From positions 186,001-250,000 of the forward strand of contig NZ_NFJR01000002.1 of NCBI RefSeq assembly GCF_002159975.1: a stretch of DNA of 64,000 bases, in the 5' to 3' direction. The translations under genes were made by a program, and so were the position numbers. Below the pieces are notes generated by a model. The model had not been told where the DNA came from, searched no databases, and saw only the letters and a program-made list of their open reading frames with translations. This stretch comes from Barnesiella sp. An22. Lineage in GTDB: Bacteria; Bacteroidota; Bacteroidia; Bacteroidales; Barnesiellaceae. Shown piece by piece: positions 1 to 9,100 of the stretch (positions are counted from its first letter, which is position 1; each line of letters opens with the position of its first letter).

Positions 1-395
1 AGGAACGAGAAGTCCTTCATCCAGTCGTAGTTGTTTACCAGTTCTGCGTGGTTGGGAGCATCCGACTCGAAGTCGAGGAACTTGCTCAACTGCTTTTTGA
101 TACACTCCTGGTTGTGGCGCAGGGTCTCTTCGTCGAGCAGGTTGCGCTCTTGCGATTTGCCCGAGGGGTCGCCAATCATACCGGTAGCACCCCCGACCAA
201 GGCCAGCGGTTTGTGGCCGCAGCGTTGGAAATGTCGCAGCATCATCACGCCGCACAAGTGGCCTATGTGGAGCGAATCGGCCGTGGGGTCGAAACCCAAG
301 TAGGCGGTAACCATTTCCTTTTCAAGGAGTTCTTCTGTACCCGGCATCATGGTGTGTACCATTCCGCGCCATTTTAGTTCTTCTACAAAATTCAT
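1..395 (-). CDS. tyrS: Tyrosyl-tRNA synthetase, N-terminal part (truncated by window edge)
   Basis: Charges tRNA-Tyr with tyrosine in the cytoplasm. Only about 131 codons are present, because the gene runs off the left edge. Read on the minus strand the protein starts [12 protein letters not shown] and contains [16 protein letters not shown], the class I HIGH signature, followed by [14 protein letters not shown], which is typical of TyrS. The ATG at 395 is the natural family start. A candidate -7 box (TAATTTTG on the minus strand) lies at 498-505, leaving a leader of roughly 95 nt. In relatives tyrS often follows the hemD-rnpA-yidD-tatD cluster; here a UpxY gene on the opposite strand sits between them. 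Confidence 0.95.
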   Translation of the reverse strand, partial: MNFVEELKWRGMVHTMMPGTEELLEKEMVTAYLGFDPTADSLHIGHLCGVMMLRHFQRCGHKPLALVGGATGMIGDPSGKSQERNLLDEETLRHNQECIKKQLSKFLDFESDAPNHAELVNNYDWMKDFSF

Positions 396-597
396 CGAAT
401 GAAAACTTTATTAAATGTTTGGTCGTTGTTTCTCGCAGGGTGATAGGGGGCGGCAGGTTGTGCAGACTTACCGAACTCCTTGTTTCTGCGGTAGCTGCAA
501 AATTACGACTCTTTATCGAAATAAACAATTTTAATTTCGAAATAACAAAAAATAAGAACCATCTCTGTTTTTTTTCGTTAATCTCGTGTATTTAAAT

Positions 598-605
598 TAT
601 TTTTG
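598..605 (+). promoter_or_regulatory. Candidate -7 promoter box for the UpxY-like gene
   Basis: TATTTTTG matches the Bacteroidota TAnnTTTG element and lies 28 nt before the chosen ATG at 634. No clear TTTG -33 element is found at the usual distance. If it is real, the longer frame that begins at 586 would start upstream of the transcript, which supports the ATG at 634. Confidence 0.4.
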
Positions 606-633
606 TGCAAACCTATTTTCTTCAGATACTGTT

Positions 634-1173
634 ATGGGTATAAACAAGACCGATCTCAAATGGTTTGCCATTCGGGTGACTTATAGCCGGGAGATGGCAT
701 TGAAAGGTTATCTCGACCAGTATGGGATAGAGTCGTTTATCCCCATGCACTACAAGGAGTTTATCAAGGGCGAGCGCAAGGTGCGCAAGCTGGTTCCCGT
801 CATTCACAATTTGGTTTTCGTGCGGTTGAATCGCGAGAAGATGGACGAAATCAAGAAGGAGATTTCGCTCAAGGTTCCTTTGCGCTATATCATGGATCGC
901 GAGAAGCACGAGCCTCTGGTGGTGCCCGACCGGCAGATGTCCAGCTTTATAGCCGTGGCAGGAGCCTATGACGAGCAGGTGGTTTATCTCGATTCGCAGG
1001 TTGTCTCGTTGCGCGAGGGCGATCGGGTGCGTATTACCGGCGGTGTCTTTGCCGGGGTCGAGGGGGTGTTCCTGCGGGTCAAGGGCGACCGGCGGGTAGT
1101 AGTTTCGATCGAGGGGGTTATGGCCGTGGCTACGGCATTTGTTCACCCTTCGTTGATCGAACGTATTCCATAA
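634..1173 (+). CDS. UpxY-family transcription antiterminator (NusG/RfaH paralogue)
   Basis: A 179-residue NusG-like protein. An NGN domain (about residues 5-105, beginning with [20 protein letters not shown]) is followed by a KOW domain (about 125-179, with [18 protein letters not shown]). UpxY proteins bind elongating RNA polymerase and prevent premature termination in the long leaders of capsule operons. Usually they are the first gene of a polysaccharide locus. Here the gene stands alone, with no glycosyltransferases next to it, and it separates tyrS from the yidD-tatD cluster. Its 3' end overlaps the 3' end of the convergent YidD-TatD gene by 44 bp. The family is clear; the target operon is unknown. 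Confidence 0.85.
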   Translation: MGINKTDLKWFAIRVTYSREMALKGYLDQYGIESFIPMHYKEFIKGERKVRKLVPVIHNLVFVRLNREKMDEIKKEISLKVPLRYIMDREKHEPLVVPDRQMSSFIAVAGAYDEQVVYLDSQVVSLREGDRVRITGGVFAGVEGVFLRVKGDRRVVVSIEGVMAVATAFVHPSLIERIP

Positions 1174-2053
1174 TGTTTTCGGGTTGAGACGATTGTCGGG
1201 CCGGTTGCTCCAACGGGAAGATGCGGGCAATGTTGCCGGCCAGAGCCTTGTGTAGCCGTCGGGGCGACTGGTTGCGTATGTGGGCTGCTTTCCGATACAG
1301 TTTGTCGATGGTCATGTTGCCTTCGTCGGTCTCGAGGAAGAGTCGGTCGAGGGGTACCGATTTCAGGGTTTCGTGATTGTAATACTCGCCGAACGAGAGG
1401 AATAGTCCCTCGCGGAGGAGCTGTGCCGCCGTTTCGGGCTTGCCTCTGAAGCCGTGGATAATCCACGGTTGTGCGGGGCGTTTGGCTTTGTGTATGCGGA
1501 TGATGTCGTCGTAGGACTTCACGGCGTGAATGACCAGCGGCTTGTGCCACTGCTCCGAGAGACGTATCTGTTTCTCAAAATAGATGAGCTGCTCTTCGTA
1601 GTTGACGCCTCCTTTGAGTTTGTCGAGCCCTGTTTCGCCTACGGCCACCACCTGTTCGTGTTGTACGGCGGCTTCGAGCCGGGCAATCGACTCTTTCGAG
1701 GTATCCGACAGGCTCCAGGGGTGCAGCCCTACCGAATAGTATTTGCCCGGTTGGGGACGAAACTCCTCGGGAGTGGTGCTGATGATGGCCCCGTAACGGT
1801 CGTGATGGGTGTGGATGTCGGTCGGAAACTTGGGGGGAACCGGATCGTAGCCGCTGCCTCCCCAGGGATGGCAGCTCAACAGCCGACGGGTGGCCAGCCA
1901 CAAGCCTTTGAAGGGGCCGTGTATCTGTATGGCGTCGATGGCATACTGCGAGCAGGTGGGCACATAGCGGCACGAGGGCGGCAGCATGGGCGATATGGCC
2001 GCCTTGTAGAAGCGGATGGGCCACACGAGCAGGGTCGACAGCAACTTTTTCAT
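1130..2053 (-). CDS. Fusion of YidD insertion factor and TatD-like metal hydrolase
   Basis: One uninterrupted 307-codon frame with two recognisable proteins. Residues 1-75 are YidD, the membrane-protein insertion efficiency factor ([26 protein letters not shown], then [13 protein letters not shown]). Residues 77-290 are a TatD-type hydrolase with the metal motif [26 protein letters not shown] and LETDE. In related genomes as I remember them these are two adjacent genes, so this looks like an in-frame merger. The ATG overlaps the rnpA stop (ATGA), indicating translational coupling. The C-terminal tail after about residue 285 is extra and unconserved. Sequencing error at the junction cannot be excluded, but no stop or slippery run is visible there. 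Confidence 0.85.
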   Translation of the reverse strand: MKKLLSTLLVWPIRFYKAAISPMLPPSCRYVPTCSQYAIDAIQIHGPFKGLWLATRRLLSCHPWGGSGYDPVPPKFPTDIHTHHDRYGAIISTTPEEFRPQPGKYYSVGLHPWSLSDTSKESIARLEAAVQHEQVVAVGETGLDKLKGGVNYEEQLIYFEKQIRLSEQWHKPLVIHAVKSYDDIIRIHKAKRPAQPWIIHGFRGKPETAAQLLREGLFLSFGEYYNHETLKSVPLDRLFLETDEGNMTIDKLYRKAAHIRNQSPRRLHKALAGNIARIFPLEQPARQSSQPENIMEYVRSTKGEQMP

Positions 2054-2460
2054 GGCTCTACGGCGGGAGGGGTGGGTTGCTGTTCGCTTTTCTGCACCAG
2101 GCGCTGCAGAGCCTCGATCATCTTGCGTTCGATGGTGTGGAAATCGTTCAGGTCCTTGTCGAGGTAGAGAAAAGCTACGTGCATCGATTGGTGGCGTTGC
2201 AACAAAGGTTCGGTCAGAATCTCCTTGTGCAGTCGATAGGCTTCGCGGATGCGTCGGCGCAGATAGACCCGCTTGACGGCCCGTTTGAACTTGCGCTTGG
2301 GTATGTTGACAAAGAATTGCGGCGGAGCCGTGGAGTCATCGTCGATGCGGTAGACGACGCGCAACGGGTATACGATGAAGGCACTACCCTCGGCAAACAG
2401 GCGGTTGATAGCTGTTCGGCTGCATAGTTTTTCGCTTTTGGGCAGACTGTGTTCGTTCAT
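2050..2460 (-). CDS. rnpA: Ribonuclease P protein component
   Basis: A basic 136-residue protein that assists the RNase P RNA in trimming tRNA 5' ends. The family core is present ([16 protein letters not shown], then [13 protein letters not shown]), and the length is normal. The signature RNR triplet of the family appears altered to R-V-Y in the string [14 protein letters not shown]. It lies between hemD and the YidD-TatD gene, matching the usual Bacteroidales neighbourhood, and its stop overlaps the next start. A hairpin at 2477-2522 separates it from hemD, so it probably has its own transcription start. Confidence 0.9.
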   Translation of the reverse strand: MNEHSLPKSEKLCSRTAINRLFAEGSAFIVYPLRVVYRIDDDSTAPPQFFVNIPKRKFKRAVKRVYLRRRIREAYRLHKEILTEPLLQRHQSMHVAFLYLDKDLNDFHTIERKMIEALQRLVQKSEQQPTPPAVEP

Positions 2461-2476
2461 CGTGTGTTTGAAAATA

Positions 2477-2522
2477 AAACCTCATAAGCGCCTCCTTTCG
2501 GTGAAAGACGATTATGAGGTTT
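2477..2522 (-). terminator. Hairpin terminator between hemD and rnpA
   Basis: An 11-bp perfect inverted repeat, AAACCTCATAA and TTATGAGGTTT, with a 24-nt loop. On the minus strand it is followed by a T-rich stretch (TTTTATTTTC). It probably ends the LOG-DUF4271-hemD transcript or attenuates read-through into rnpA. Confidence 0.7.
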
Positions 2523-2542
2523 GGTTCTTGTTGAAAAAGAGT

Positions 2543-3292
2543 TTATTTCTTTTTGCTTTGTTCTTTCAGGAAAAGGTCGAGAGCGGCGGTCATCGATGGT
2601 GCTCCGGGCGAGGGGGCTTCGACATCGAGCCGTAAGCCGGCATCGCGTACGGCTTGAGCCGTCGTGGGACCGAAGGTACCGATCTTGATGTCGCCCTGCT
2701 CGAATTCGGGGAAGTTCTTGAGCAGCGACTTGATGCCCGACGGGCTGAAAAAGATGAGCATATCGTAGTCAAACGGTTCGCCCTCTTCAAAATCGTTGCT
2801 CACGGTGCGGTACATGATGGCACGCGTGTAGTTGATTTTATGCTTTTCCAGCACCGAGGTTTGCTCTTTGTGTACATCCGATACCGGGAAGAGGTATTTC
2901 TCTCCCGCATGTTTCAGCAACGATGGAACCAGGTCGTCCAGTTTGCCCGAGTTGCCAAAGAATATCTTGCGCTTGCGATAGACAATGTATTTTTGCAGGT
3001 AAAGGGCTATGGCTTCGGTCGTGCAGAAGTATTTCATCGTTTCGGGTATCGTGACGCGCAACTCTTCGCACAAGCGGAAGAAGTGGTCGATGGCGGTACG
3101 GGCCGTGAAAATGACAGCGGTATATTCCGGAATGGAAATCTTCTGTTGTCTGAACTCTTTGGAGGTCAGGCCCTCTACTTTGATAAAGGGACGAAATACG
3201 ATATTGACGCCATATCGCTTGGCAATATCGTAGTAAGGCGATTTTTCGGAACTCGGCTTAGGCTGAGAAACAAGAATTTTCTTAATTTTCAA
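2543..3292 (-). CDS. hemD: Uroporphyrinogen-III synthase
   Basis: A 249-residue HemD-like protein that would cyclise hydroxymethylbilane to uroporphyrinogen III, the branch point for haem, sirohaem and B12. The two-lobed fold is suggested by KKILVSQPKPS at the start, YTAVIFTARTAIDHFF around residue 60, DMLIFFSPSGIKSLL around 180 and IGTFGPTTAQAVRDAGL near 208. The family is poorly conserved, so these landmarks and the DUF4271 neighbour carry the call. Its start overlaps the DUF4271 stop by 4 nt, so the two are coupled. No other haem or cobalamin biosynthesis gene is in the window. Confidence 0.88.
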   Translation of the reverse strand: MKIKKILVSQPKPSSEKSPYYDIAKRYGVNIVFRPFIKVEGLTSKEFRQQKISIPEYTAVIFTARTAIDHFFRLCEELRVTIPETMKYFCTTEAIALYLQKYIVYRKRKIFFGNSGKLDDLVPSLLKHAGEKYLFPVSDVHKEQTSVLEKHKINYTRAIMYRTVSNDFEEGEPFDYDMLIFFSPSGIKSLLKNFPEFEQGDIKIGTFGPTTAQAVRDAGLRLDVEAPSPGAPSMTAALDLFLKEQSKKK

Positions 3293-4188
3293 AGCTGCTG
3301 TATTTTTAGTTCGACAAAATGATATATCAATATGCTTGATTTATATACCCAAAATAGGGGTGCGATTTCGAGGGCACAAAAGTACACAATAAAATAGAAT
3401 AAATCTAATATATTGCGGTAAAAAATCTTAAACCCTTTATAAATAAATAAGATACGGGATGCCAGATAGATAACTCCTGCGACGACCAGCATCACCTTTC
3501 CCCATTGCGGAACAAATATCGACAAGAGTACCGGCACGGCGATGGGGATACTGATGATAGCATTGATCGAGATGAAACTCTCGACCCACTTGCGGGTGTG
3601 GGCCGTGTCGGAGAATACGAGTCCGAGTCCGCGATAGAGCCATTTTTGTAACGTATAGTAGACCCAGGCGATGAGGCTGCCGCAGCAGACACCCACCCCG
3701 ATCGATATCGACAGGTCGGGTCGGGTGGAGGCCAGCAGTTGAAACAGACAGAACCCCTCCGATACGCAGGTCATGCCCAGCAGTACGGCTCGTAGCTGGG
3801 TCTCCCGCACGGTGGTGTCGTCGAAAAGGTTCTGGCGGTCTTTCACATTGAGCACGCTGTTGAATATCTCGCCCAGGAACTTGGTCCCTTTTTTGAAAGT
3901 GAAGGCAAAGAGCAGAAAAACTACTACAACAATGCTCACCAGCAGCGAGTTGTTGGTGGGGGTATCGGGCATACGCTCGGCAGAAAACCCCTCGGGTATG
4001 GCAATGATGGTCTCTTGCAGGTCCTTGAGGGGGTCGCTCTCCTTGAGCGGAGTACTGCGCTCGAAGCCCCCGATGTATTGCGGCACGAACACTTCGGGCT
4101 GGCTCGCCGGCAGCCGGGTGCCGGTGGTATCGGCCGTGTGCAGGGTGTCGGCTACGATAGCGGAGTGAGGTGCAGCAGGGATAGGCAT
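3289..4188 (-). CDS. DUF4271 membrane protein
   Basis: A 299-residue protein of unknown function, characteristic of Bacteroidota. The first 75 residues are hydrophilic and rich in T, P and S. They are followed by hydrophobic segments at about 81-97, 137-150, 160-177, 205-225, 232-250 and 262-285, so it should sit in the inner membrane. It lies directly upstream of hemD with a 4-nt overlap, an arrangement I know from many Bacteroidales. That suggests a link to haem supply or the envelope, but nothing in the sequence shows a catalytic motif. It starts 13 nt after the LOG-family stop, so the three genes probably share a transcript. Confidence 0.8.
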   Translation of the reverse strand: MPIPAAPHSAIVADTLHTADTTGTRLPASQPEVFVPQYIGGFERSTPLKESDPLKDLQETIIAIPEGFSAERMPDTPTNNSLLVSIVVVVFLLFAFTFKKGTKFLGEIFNSVLNVKDRQNLFDDTTVRETQLRAVLLGMTCVSEGFCLFQLLASTRPDLSISIGVGVCCGSLIAWVYYTLQKWLYRGLGLVFSDTAHTRKWVESFISINAIISIPIAVPVLLSIFVPQWGKVMLVVAGVIYLASRILFIYKGFKIFYRNILDLFYFIVYFCALEIAPLFWVYKSSILIYHFVELKIQQL

Positions 4189-4201
4189 GGCGGTCGGGTG
4201 G

Positions 4202-4789
4202 TTAGATGGCAGCTATTTTGCGGATACTGGGGTCCCAGGCCGGAGCGTTTGAGATGTCGTCGATGGCCTCCTGAGGAGTCTGGGCCACTTGCCACAGGCG
4301 GGCGTGTTCGTGGCGCATGAAGTTCTCGTCGATAGCCTTGTTCAGCATCGCGATGAGGGGGTCGTAATATCCGTCGATATTAAGTATCACGATGGGGTTG
4401 AGGAAGAGCCCCAGTTGTTTCCATGTGATAATCTCGAAGAGCTCTTCCAACGTGCCGCAGCCGCCTGGCAGGGCAATGACGGCATCGGCCTCTTGGGCCA
4501 TGCGCTCCTTGCGTTCGTGCATGTTGGCAGTTACTACGGTCTGGGTCAGACCCGGGTGGCACCACCCCTCGTCAATCATAAACTGGGGAATCACCCCCAG
4601 CACCTCGCCACCGTGGGCCAACACGCTGTCGGCCAGGGTGCCCATGAGCCCTTGGTTCCCGGCACCGCATACACATCGCATGCCTCGTTGGGCCAGGAGT
4701 TGCCCGATTTCGCGGGCCGCCTCGAAGTAATCGGGGTTTATTTTGGAACTGGATGCGCAGTAGACGCACACCGATTTTATCTTTTTCAT
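4202..4789 (-). CDS. LOG-family (TIGR00730) nucleotide 5'-monophosphate phosphoribohydrolase
   Basis: A 195-residue Rossmann-fold protein of the LOG/YgdH-like group. Studied members hydrolyse N6-modified AMP or other nucleoside monophosphates to base plus ribose 5-phosphate. The diagnostic PGGCGTLEE motif (PGGxGTxxE) is near residue 110, and MKKIKSVCVYCASSSKINP opens the protein. A frame extends upstream to 4810, but a -7 box at 4813-4820 would place the transcript start near 4806, so the ATG at 4789 is preferred. It is the first gene of a probable operon with DUF4271 and hemD. The physiological substrate cannot be read from the sequence. Confidence 0.88.
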   Translation of the reverse strand: MKKIKSVCVYCASSSKINPDYFEAAREIGQLLAQRGMRCVCGAGNQGLMGTLADSVLAHGGEVLGVIPQFMIDEGWCHPGLTQTVVTANMHERKERMAQEADAVIALPGGCGTLEELFEIITWKQLGLFLNPIVILNIDGYYDPLIAMLNKAIDENFMRHEHARLWQVAQTPQEAIDDISNAPAWDPSIRKIAAI

Positions 4790-4812
4790 TGTCACCAGCT
4801 TGAATCGCACTG

Positions 4813-4820
4813 CAAAGGTA
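4813..4820 (-). promoter_or_regulatory. Candidate -7 box upstream of the LOG-family gene
   Basis: On the minus strand this reads TACCTTTG, matching TAnnTTTG. It lies 24 nt upstream of the ATG at 4789 and so decides the start codon. No TTTG -33 element is visible at 19-21 bp. Confidence 0.5.
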
Positions 4821-4861
4821 ACGCTTTTTTTTGAAAGACGGCGTGTCTACAGCGGGCTACC

Positions 4862-5872
4862 TTACAGCCAATGGTGCTCGCGATACCACTTCACGCACTC
4901 GTTTACCCCGCGCTCGAGGCTGTATTGTGGTTCGAACCCCAGTTCGTTGCGGGCATCGCTGATGTCGCATATCCAGTTGCGTTGCTTCATGATGCGGAAC
5001 TTGTCGCGGTTCAGCGTGCTGGTCTTGCCCAGGAGAGCGGCACCCTTTTCGGCAATGACCGAGACAATCCAGAGTCCGGCGATGGGAATCTTCACCGGTA
5101 TCACCCAACGCTTGCCCAATGCCGCGGCTACGTACCGGCGGAATTGCGACGAGGTGTAGGCCCTCCCCTCGGAGAGGAAATAGCCTCGGCGCGTCACGCC
5201 CCGGTCGATGGCCTTGAAGATGGCCTGCACCAGATCCTTCACGTAGATGAAGGTGATGAGCTGCGGCTTGTATCCTACGATGAAGTCGAATCCGCACTTG
5301 ATACTCTTCATCATCAGGTAGTAATCTTTTTCGTAGGGCCCGTATACTCCGGTGGGGCGCATCACCACGTAGGGGAAGCCCTCGAGCGATTGCAGGTGTC
5401 GCTCGGCCTTCAGCTTGCTCTGTCCGTAACGGGTATTGGGGTGGGGTGTGTCGGTGGGGCGTATGGGGGTGAAGCCTTTTTCGTCGCCCAACCCCCAGGC
5501 TCCCAGGCTGCTCATGAGGATAAACTGCCTGGGCACCATGTCGGTAGCGACGAGGGCCTCGGTGAAATTCTTGACAAACCCGTAGTTGATGCGGTCGAAG
5601 TCGTCGGGGTTCTTGCACTTGGTCACTCCCAGGTTGTGCACGATGTAGTCCCACTTGCCATATTCCCGTTTGTGCTCGCGCAACTGGTCGGCCAGTAGGT
5701 CGGGGTTACCGTAGTTGAAGTCGATGAAACGGATGGCCGGGTTCTTGAGGTGTTCGCGCGAAGTGGTCTTGCGCACCCCGGCCCAGGTTTCGTATCCCCG
5801 CGAGAGGGCCTCTTCTACGATGAATCCGCCGATGAATCCACCGGCGCCGGTAATCAGTATTCGGGTACTCAT
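4862..5872 (-). CDS. NAD(P)-dependent epimerase/dehydratase (extended SDR)
   Basis: A 336-residue extended short-chain dehydrogenase/reductase. The nucleotide-binding GAGGFIGG is at residues 8-15, the catalytic serine lies in MSSLGAWG around 126-133, and the YGQSK (YxxxK) pair is near 155. RPTGVYGPYEKDYY is typical of sugar-nucleotide epimerases and of 3-beta-HSD-like members. The substrate is not predictable: it could act on a nucleotide sugar or a polyprenyl-linked intermediate. It appears monocistronic on the minus strand, is divergent from the DUF2723 gene, and ends 72 nt before the LOG gene. No terminator is obvious. Confidence 0.85.
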   Translation of the reverse strand: MSTRILITGAGGFIGGFIVEEALSRGYETWAGVRKTTSREHLKNPAIRFIDFNYGNPDLLADQLREHKREYGKWDYIVHNLGVTKCKNPDDFDRINYGFVKNFTEALVATDMVPRQFILMSSLGAWGLGDEKGFTPIRPTDTPHPNTRYGQSKLKAERHLQSLEGFPYVVMRPTGVYGPYEKDYYLMMKSIKCGFDFIVGYKPQLITFIYVKDLVQAIFKAIDRGVTRRGYFLSEGRAYTSSQFRRYVAAALGKRWVIPVKIPIAGLWIVSVIAEKGAALLGKTSTLNRDKFRIMKQRNWICDISDARNELGFEPQYSLERGVNECVKWYREHHWL

Positions 5873-6005
5873 AATGCAATTTCGTTTGGCGGGTAAAAGT
5901 AATAAGAAACCGGCGAAGTAGGGCTGTCGAACTGCGATTTTGTGAAATATAGCCGATAAATTATTATAAAAAGTTTATAATGAGGGGAGATTAACAATCT
6001 TTCAT

Positions 6006-6013
6006 TATCTTTG
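6006..6013 (+). promoter_or_regulatory. Candidate -7 box for the DUF2723 gene
   Basis: TATCTTTG at this site is an exact TAnnTTTG match, but no TTTG is seen 19-21 bp upstream. It would give a leader of about 120 nt before the ATG at 6142. The rest of the 269-bp gap between the divergent genes shows nothing else I can name. Confidence 0.4.
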
Positions 6014-6141
6014 CCGGGTATATGAAAACAGATAGACACCTCTTGCTCCCTCGGTAAAATGGTTTCGGCCTTTCCCGGGGTTGTTTTCGTGTGTGGCGTT
6101 TGTCTGTAGAACTGCCTGAAAATAAAGACAAAAGTAGTATA

Positions 6142-9100
6142 ATGAAACGGTACAAATTACTGAACAATGTGTTGGGATGGGTGGTCTTCGTCGTTGCGGC
6201 GATTACCTATATCCTGACTTTGGAGTCGACCGCCAGTTTTTGGGACTGCGGTGAATTTATAGCTTCGGGATATAAACTGGAAGTGGGTCACCCGCCGGGA
6301 AACCCCATCTTCATGTTGACGGCCCGCTTCTTTGCCAACTTTGCCTCTTCGCCCTCGGGGGTAGCCTACATGGTCAACCTCATGTCGGGATTGTTGAGTG
6401 CCGCCACCATCTTGCTGCTGTTCTGGACCATCACCCGTCTGGCACAGAAGGTTGTGCTGCGTGAGGGCGAGACCGTCGAGACCATGTCGATGGGTCAGAT
6501 GATTGCTATCCTGGGTTGCGGCGTGGTAGGTGCTCTGGCCTATGCCTGGTCCGATACCTTCTGGTTCTCGGCCGTAGAGGGCGAGGTTTATGCCTACTCC
6601 TCTTTCTGTACGGCACTCGTATTCTGGCTGATTCTCAAATGGGAGAGCGTAGCCGACGAGCCGCACTCCAACCGCTACATCATACTCATCGCCTACATCA
6701 TCGGCGTGTCGATTGCGGTGCACCTGCTCAACTTGCTGTGTATCCCTGCCATCGTGCTGGTTTATTACTACCGCAAGTTCAAGAATACCAACCTGAAGGG
6801 CTCCATCATTGCCCTGTTGCTCTCGTTTGTGCTCATCGTGCTGCTGCTCTACGGACTGGTTCCCGGTTTCGTCGAGGTGGCCAGCTGGGTCGAACTGCTC
6901 TTTGTCAATGTCTTCCACCTGCCTTTCAACAGCGGTGTGGTATTCTACTTCTTCCTGATTGTAGGGGTTATCGCTTGGGCCATCTACGAGACTTACGCCC
7001 AGCGCAGCGAGAAGTTGATGAAGATTTCGTTCTTCATCAGTATCGTGCTGGTAGGTATCCCCTTCATCGGCGACGGTTATGTGATTGGCATCATCCTCTC
7101 GCTGGCCCTGGCCTACTACCTCTTCTTCATGCGCAAGCGTCCGTCGGTAGTGACCATGAACACGATTCTGCTCTCGTTGTTCGTCATCTTCATCGGTTAC
7201 TCGTCGTATGCCTTGATTATGATACGTTCGACGGCCAACACGCCCATGGATCAGAACTCGCCCGAAGACATCTTCAGCCTCTCGGGTTACCTCAACCGCG
7301 AGCAGTATGGCGACCGTCCGCTCTTCTACGGGCAGACCTTCCCCGCCGAGGTGTTGCGCGATGCCAACGGTACGGCCGTGTCGACCCAGGGGAAACCCAT
7401 CTGGAAGAAGAAACTGAAATCGTCGCCCGACGATCCCGACCGCTACATCATCACCGGGCACGACGAACACTACAAATACGAACCCGAGTTGTGCATGCTC
7501 TTCCCCCGCATGTACAGCGACAAGGCCGAACATATATCGGCTTATAAGGAGTGGACCAACTTCAAGGGCCGCCCCGTACAGGTGAAGACTCCCGACGGTA
7601 CCAAGACGGTGATGAAGCCCACCTTCGGCGAAAACCTCGCCTTCTTCCTCGACTACCAGCTCAACTACATGTACTGGCGTTATTTCATGTGGAACTTCGC
7701 CGGCCGTCAGAACGATATTCAGGGCCACGGCGAAGTGCAGAACGGTAACTGGATAAGCGGCTTCAACTTCATCGACAAGCACATTGCCGGCGACCAGACC
7801 AACCTGCCCGACGACCTGAAGAACAATGCCGGCCGCAACGTTTTCTACATGATGCCGTTGTTGCTCGGTCTCATCGGTCTCTTCTTCCAGGCCTTCTCGG
7901 GCAAGAAGGGTATCGAGAGCTTCTGGGTCACCTTCTTCCTCTTCTTCATGACGGGTATCGCCATTGTCATCTACCTCAACCAGACGCCTTACCAGCCGCG
8001 TGAGCGCGACTACGCCTATGCCGGTTCGTTCTACGCGTTTGCCATCTGGATCGGGTTGGGTGTCGCCGCCATCTGGCGTGGCCTCAACTACCTGGCCAAG
8101 ACGACCGACGAGCAGCCCAAGTCGACGGCGACTGCCGTGGTGGCTTTGCTCCTGTGCTTGTGTGTGCCCTTGCAGATGGTGAGCCAGACGTGGGACGACC
8201 ACGACCGTTCGGGCCGCTATGTCTGCCGCGACTTCGGTATGAACTACCTCTCGAGTGTCGACGAGAACGCCATTCTCTTCACCAACGGCGATAACGATAC
8301 CTTCCCCTTGTGGTATGTACAGGAGGTCGAGGGCTATCGCACCGATGTGCGGGTGTGCAACCTCTCGTATCTGCAGACCGACTGGTACATCGACCAGATG
8401 AAGCGTCCGGCCTACGAATCGGCAGCACTGCCCATCTCGGCCGACGAGTCGAAGTATGCCTATGACGTGCGTTCCTACAACTACGTAATCAACCGTCTGG
8501 CCGACTCGATTACGGTACGCAACGCACTCGACTATCTCTATAGCGATGAGTCGTGGACCAAGGATGTGCCGGGATACGGTGCCCTCAACCACCTGCCCAC
8601 CAACCAGCTCTATATACCGGTCGATGCTAATGCCGTGGTGGCTTCGGGTACGGTAGCTCCCGCATTGAAGGACAGCATCGTTTCGCGCATCGTGCCCGAC
8701 TTCTCCAACAAGCGGGGATTCACCATGAGCGAAATCGCCTCGCTCGACATCATCAACACCAATGCCGAGCAGGGCTGGAAACGCCCCGTCTATTTTGCCG
8801 TGACGGTGGGTAACAGCTACTACCTGGGTCTCGAGGACTACTTCTCGCGTACCGGTCTGGCCTATCAGGTGGTACCTTTGAAAGGGGTCAACAACAACAT
8901 CAATACCGACAAGATGTACGACAATATGGTCAACCGCTTCCGCTGGGGCGGTATCGACCAGGTGACGAAAGAGCATCCGCTCTATCTCGACGAGAACGTG
9001 CGCCGCATGTGCAATACCATCCGTATGATGTTTGCCGACCTGGTAGAGCAGCTTATCAAGGAGGGCAAGAACGAAAAGGCCCTGACGGCTCTGAACCTTA

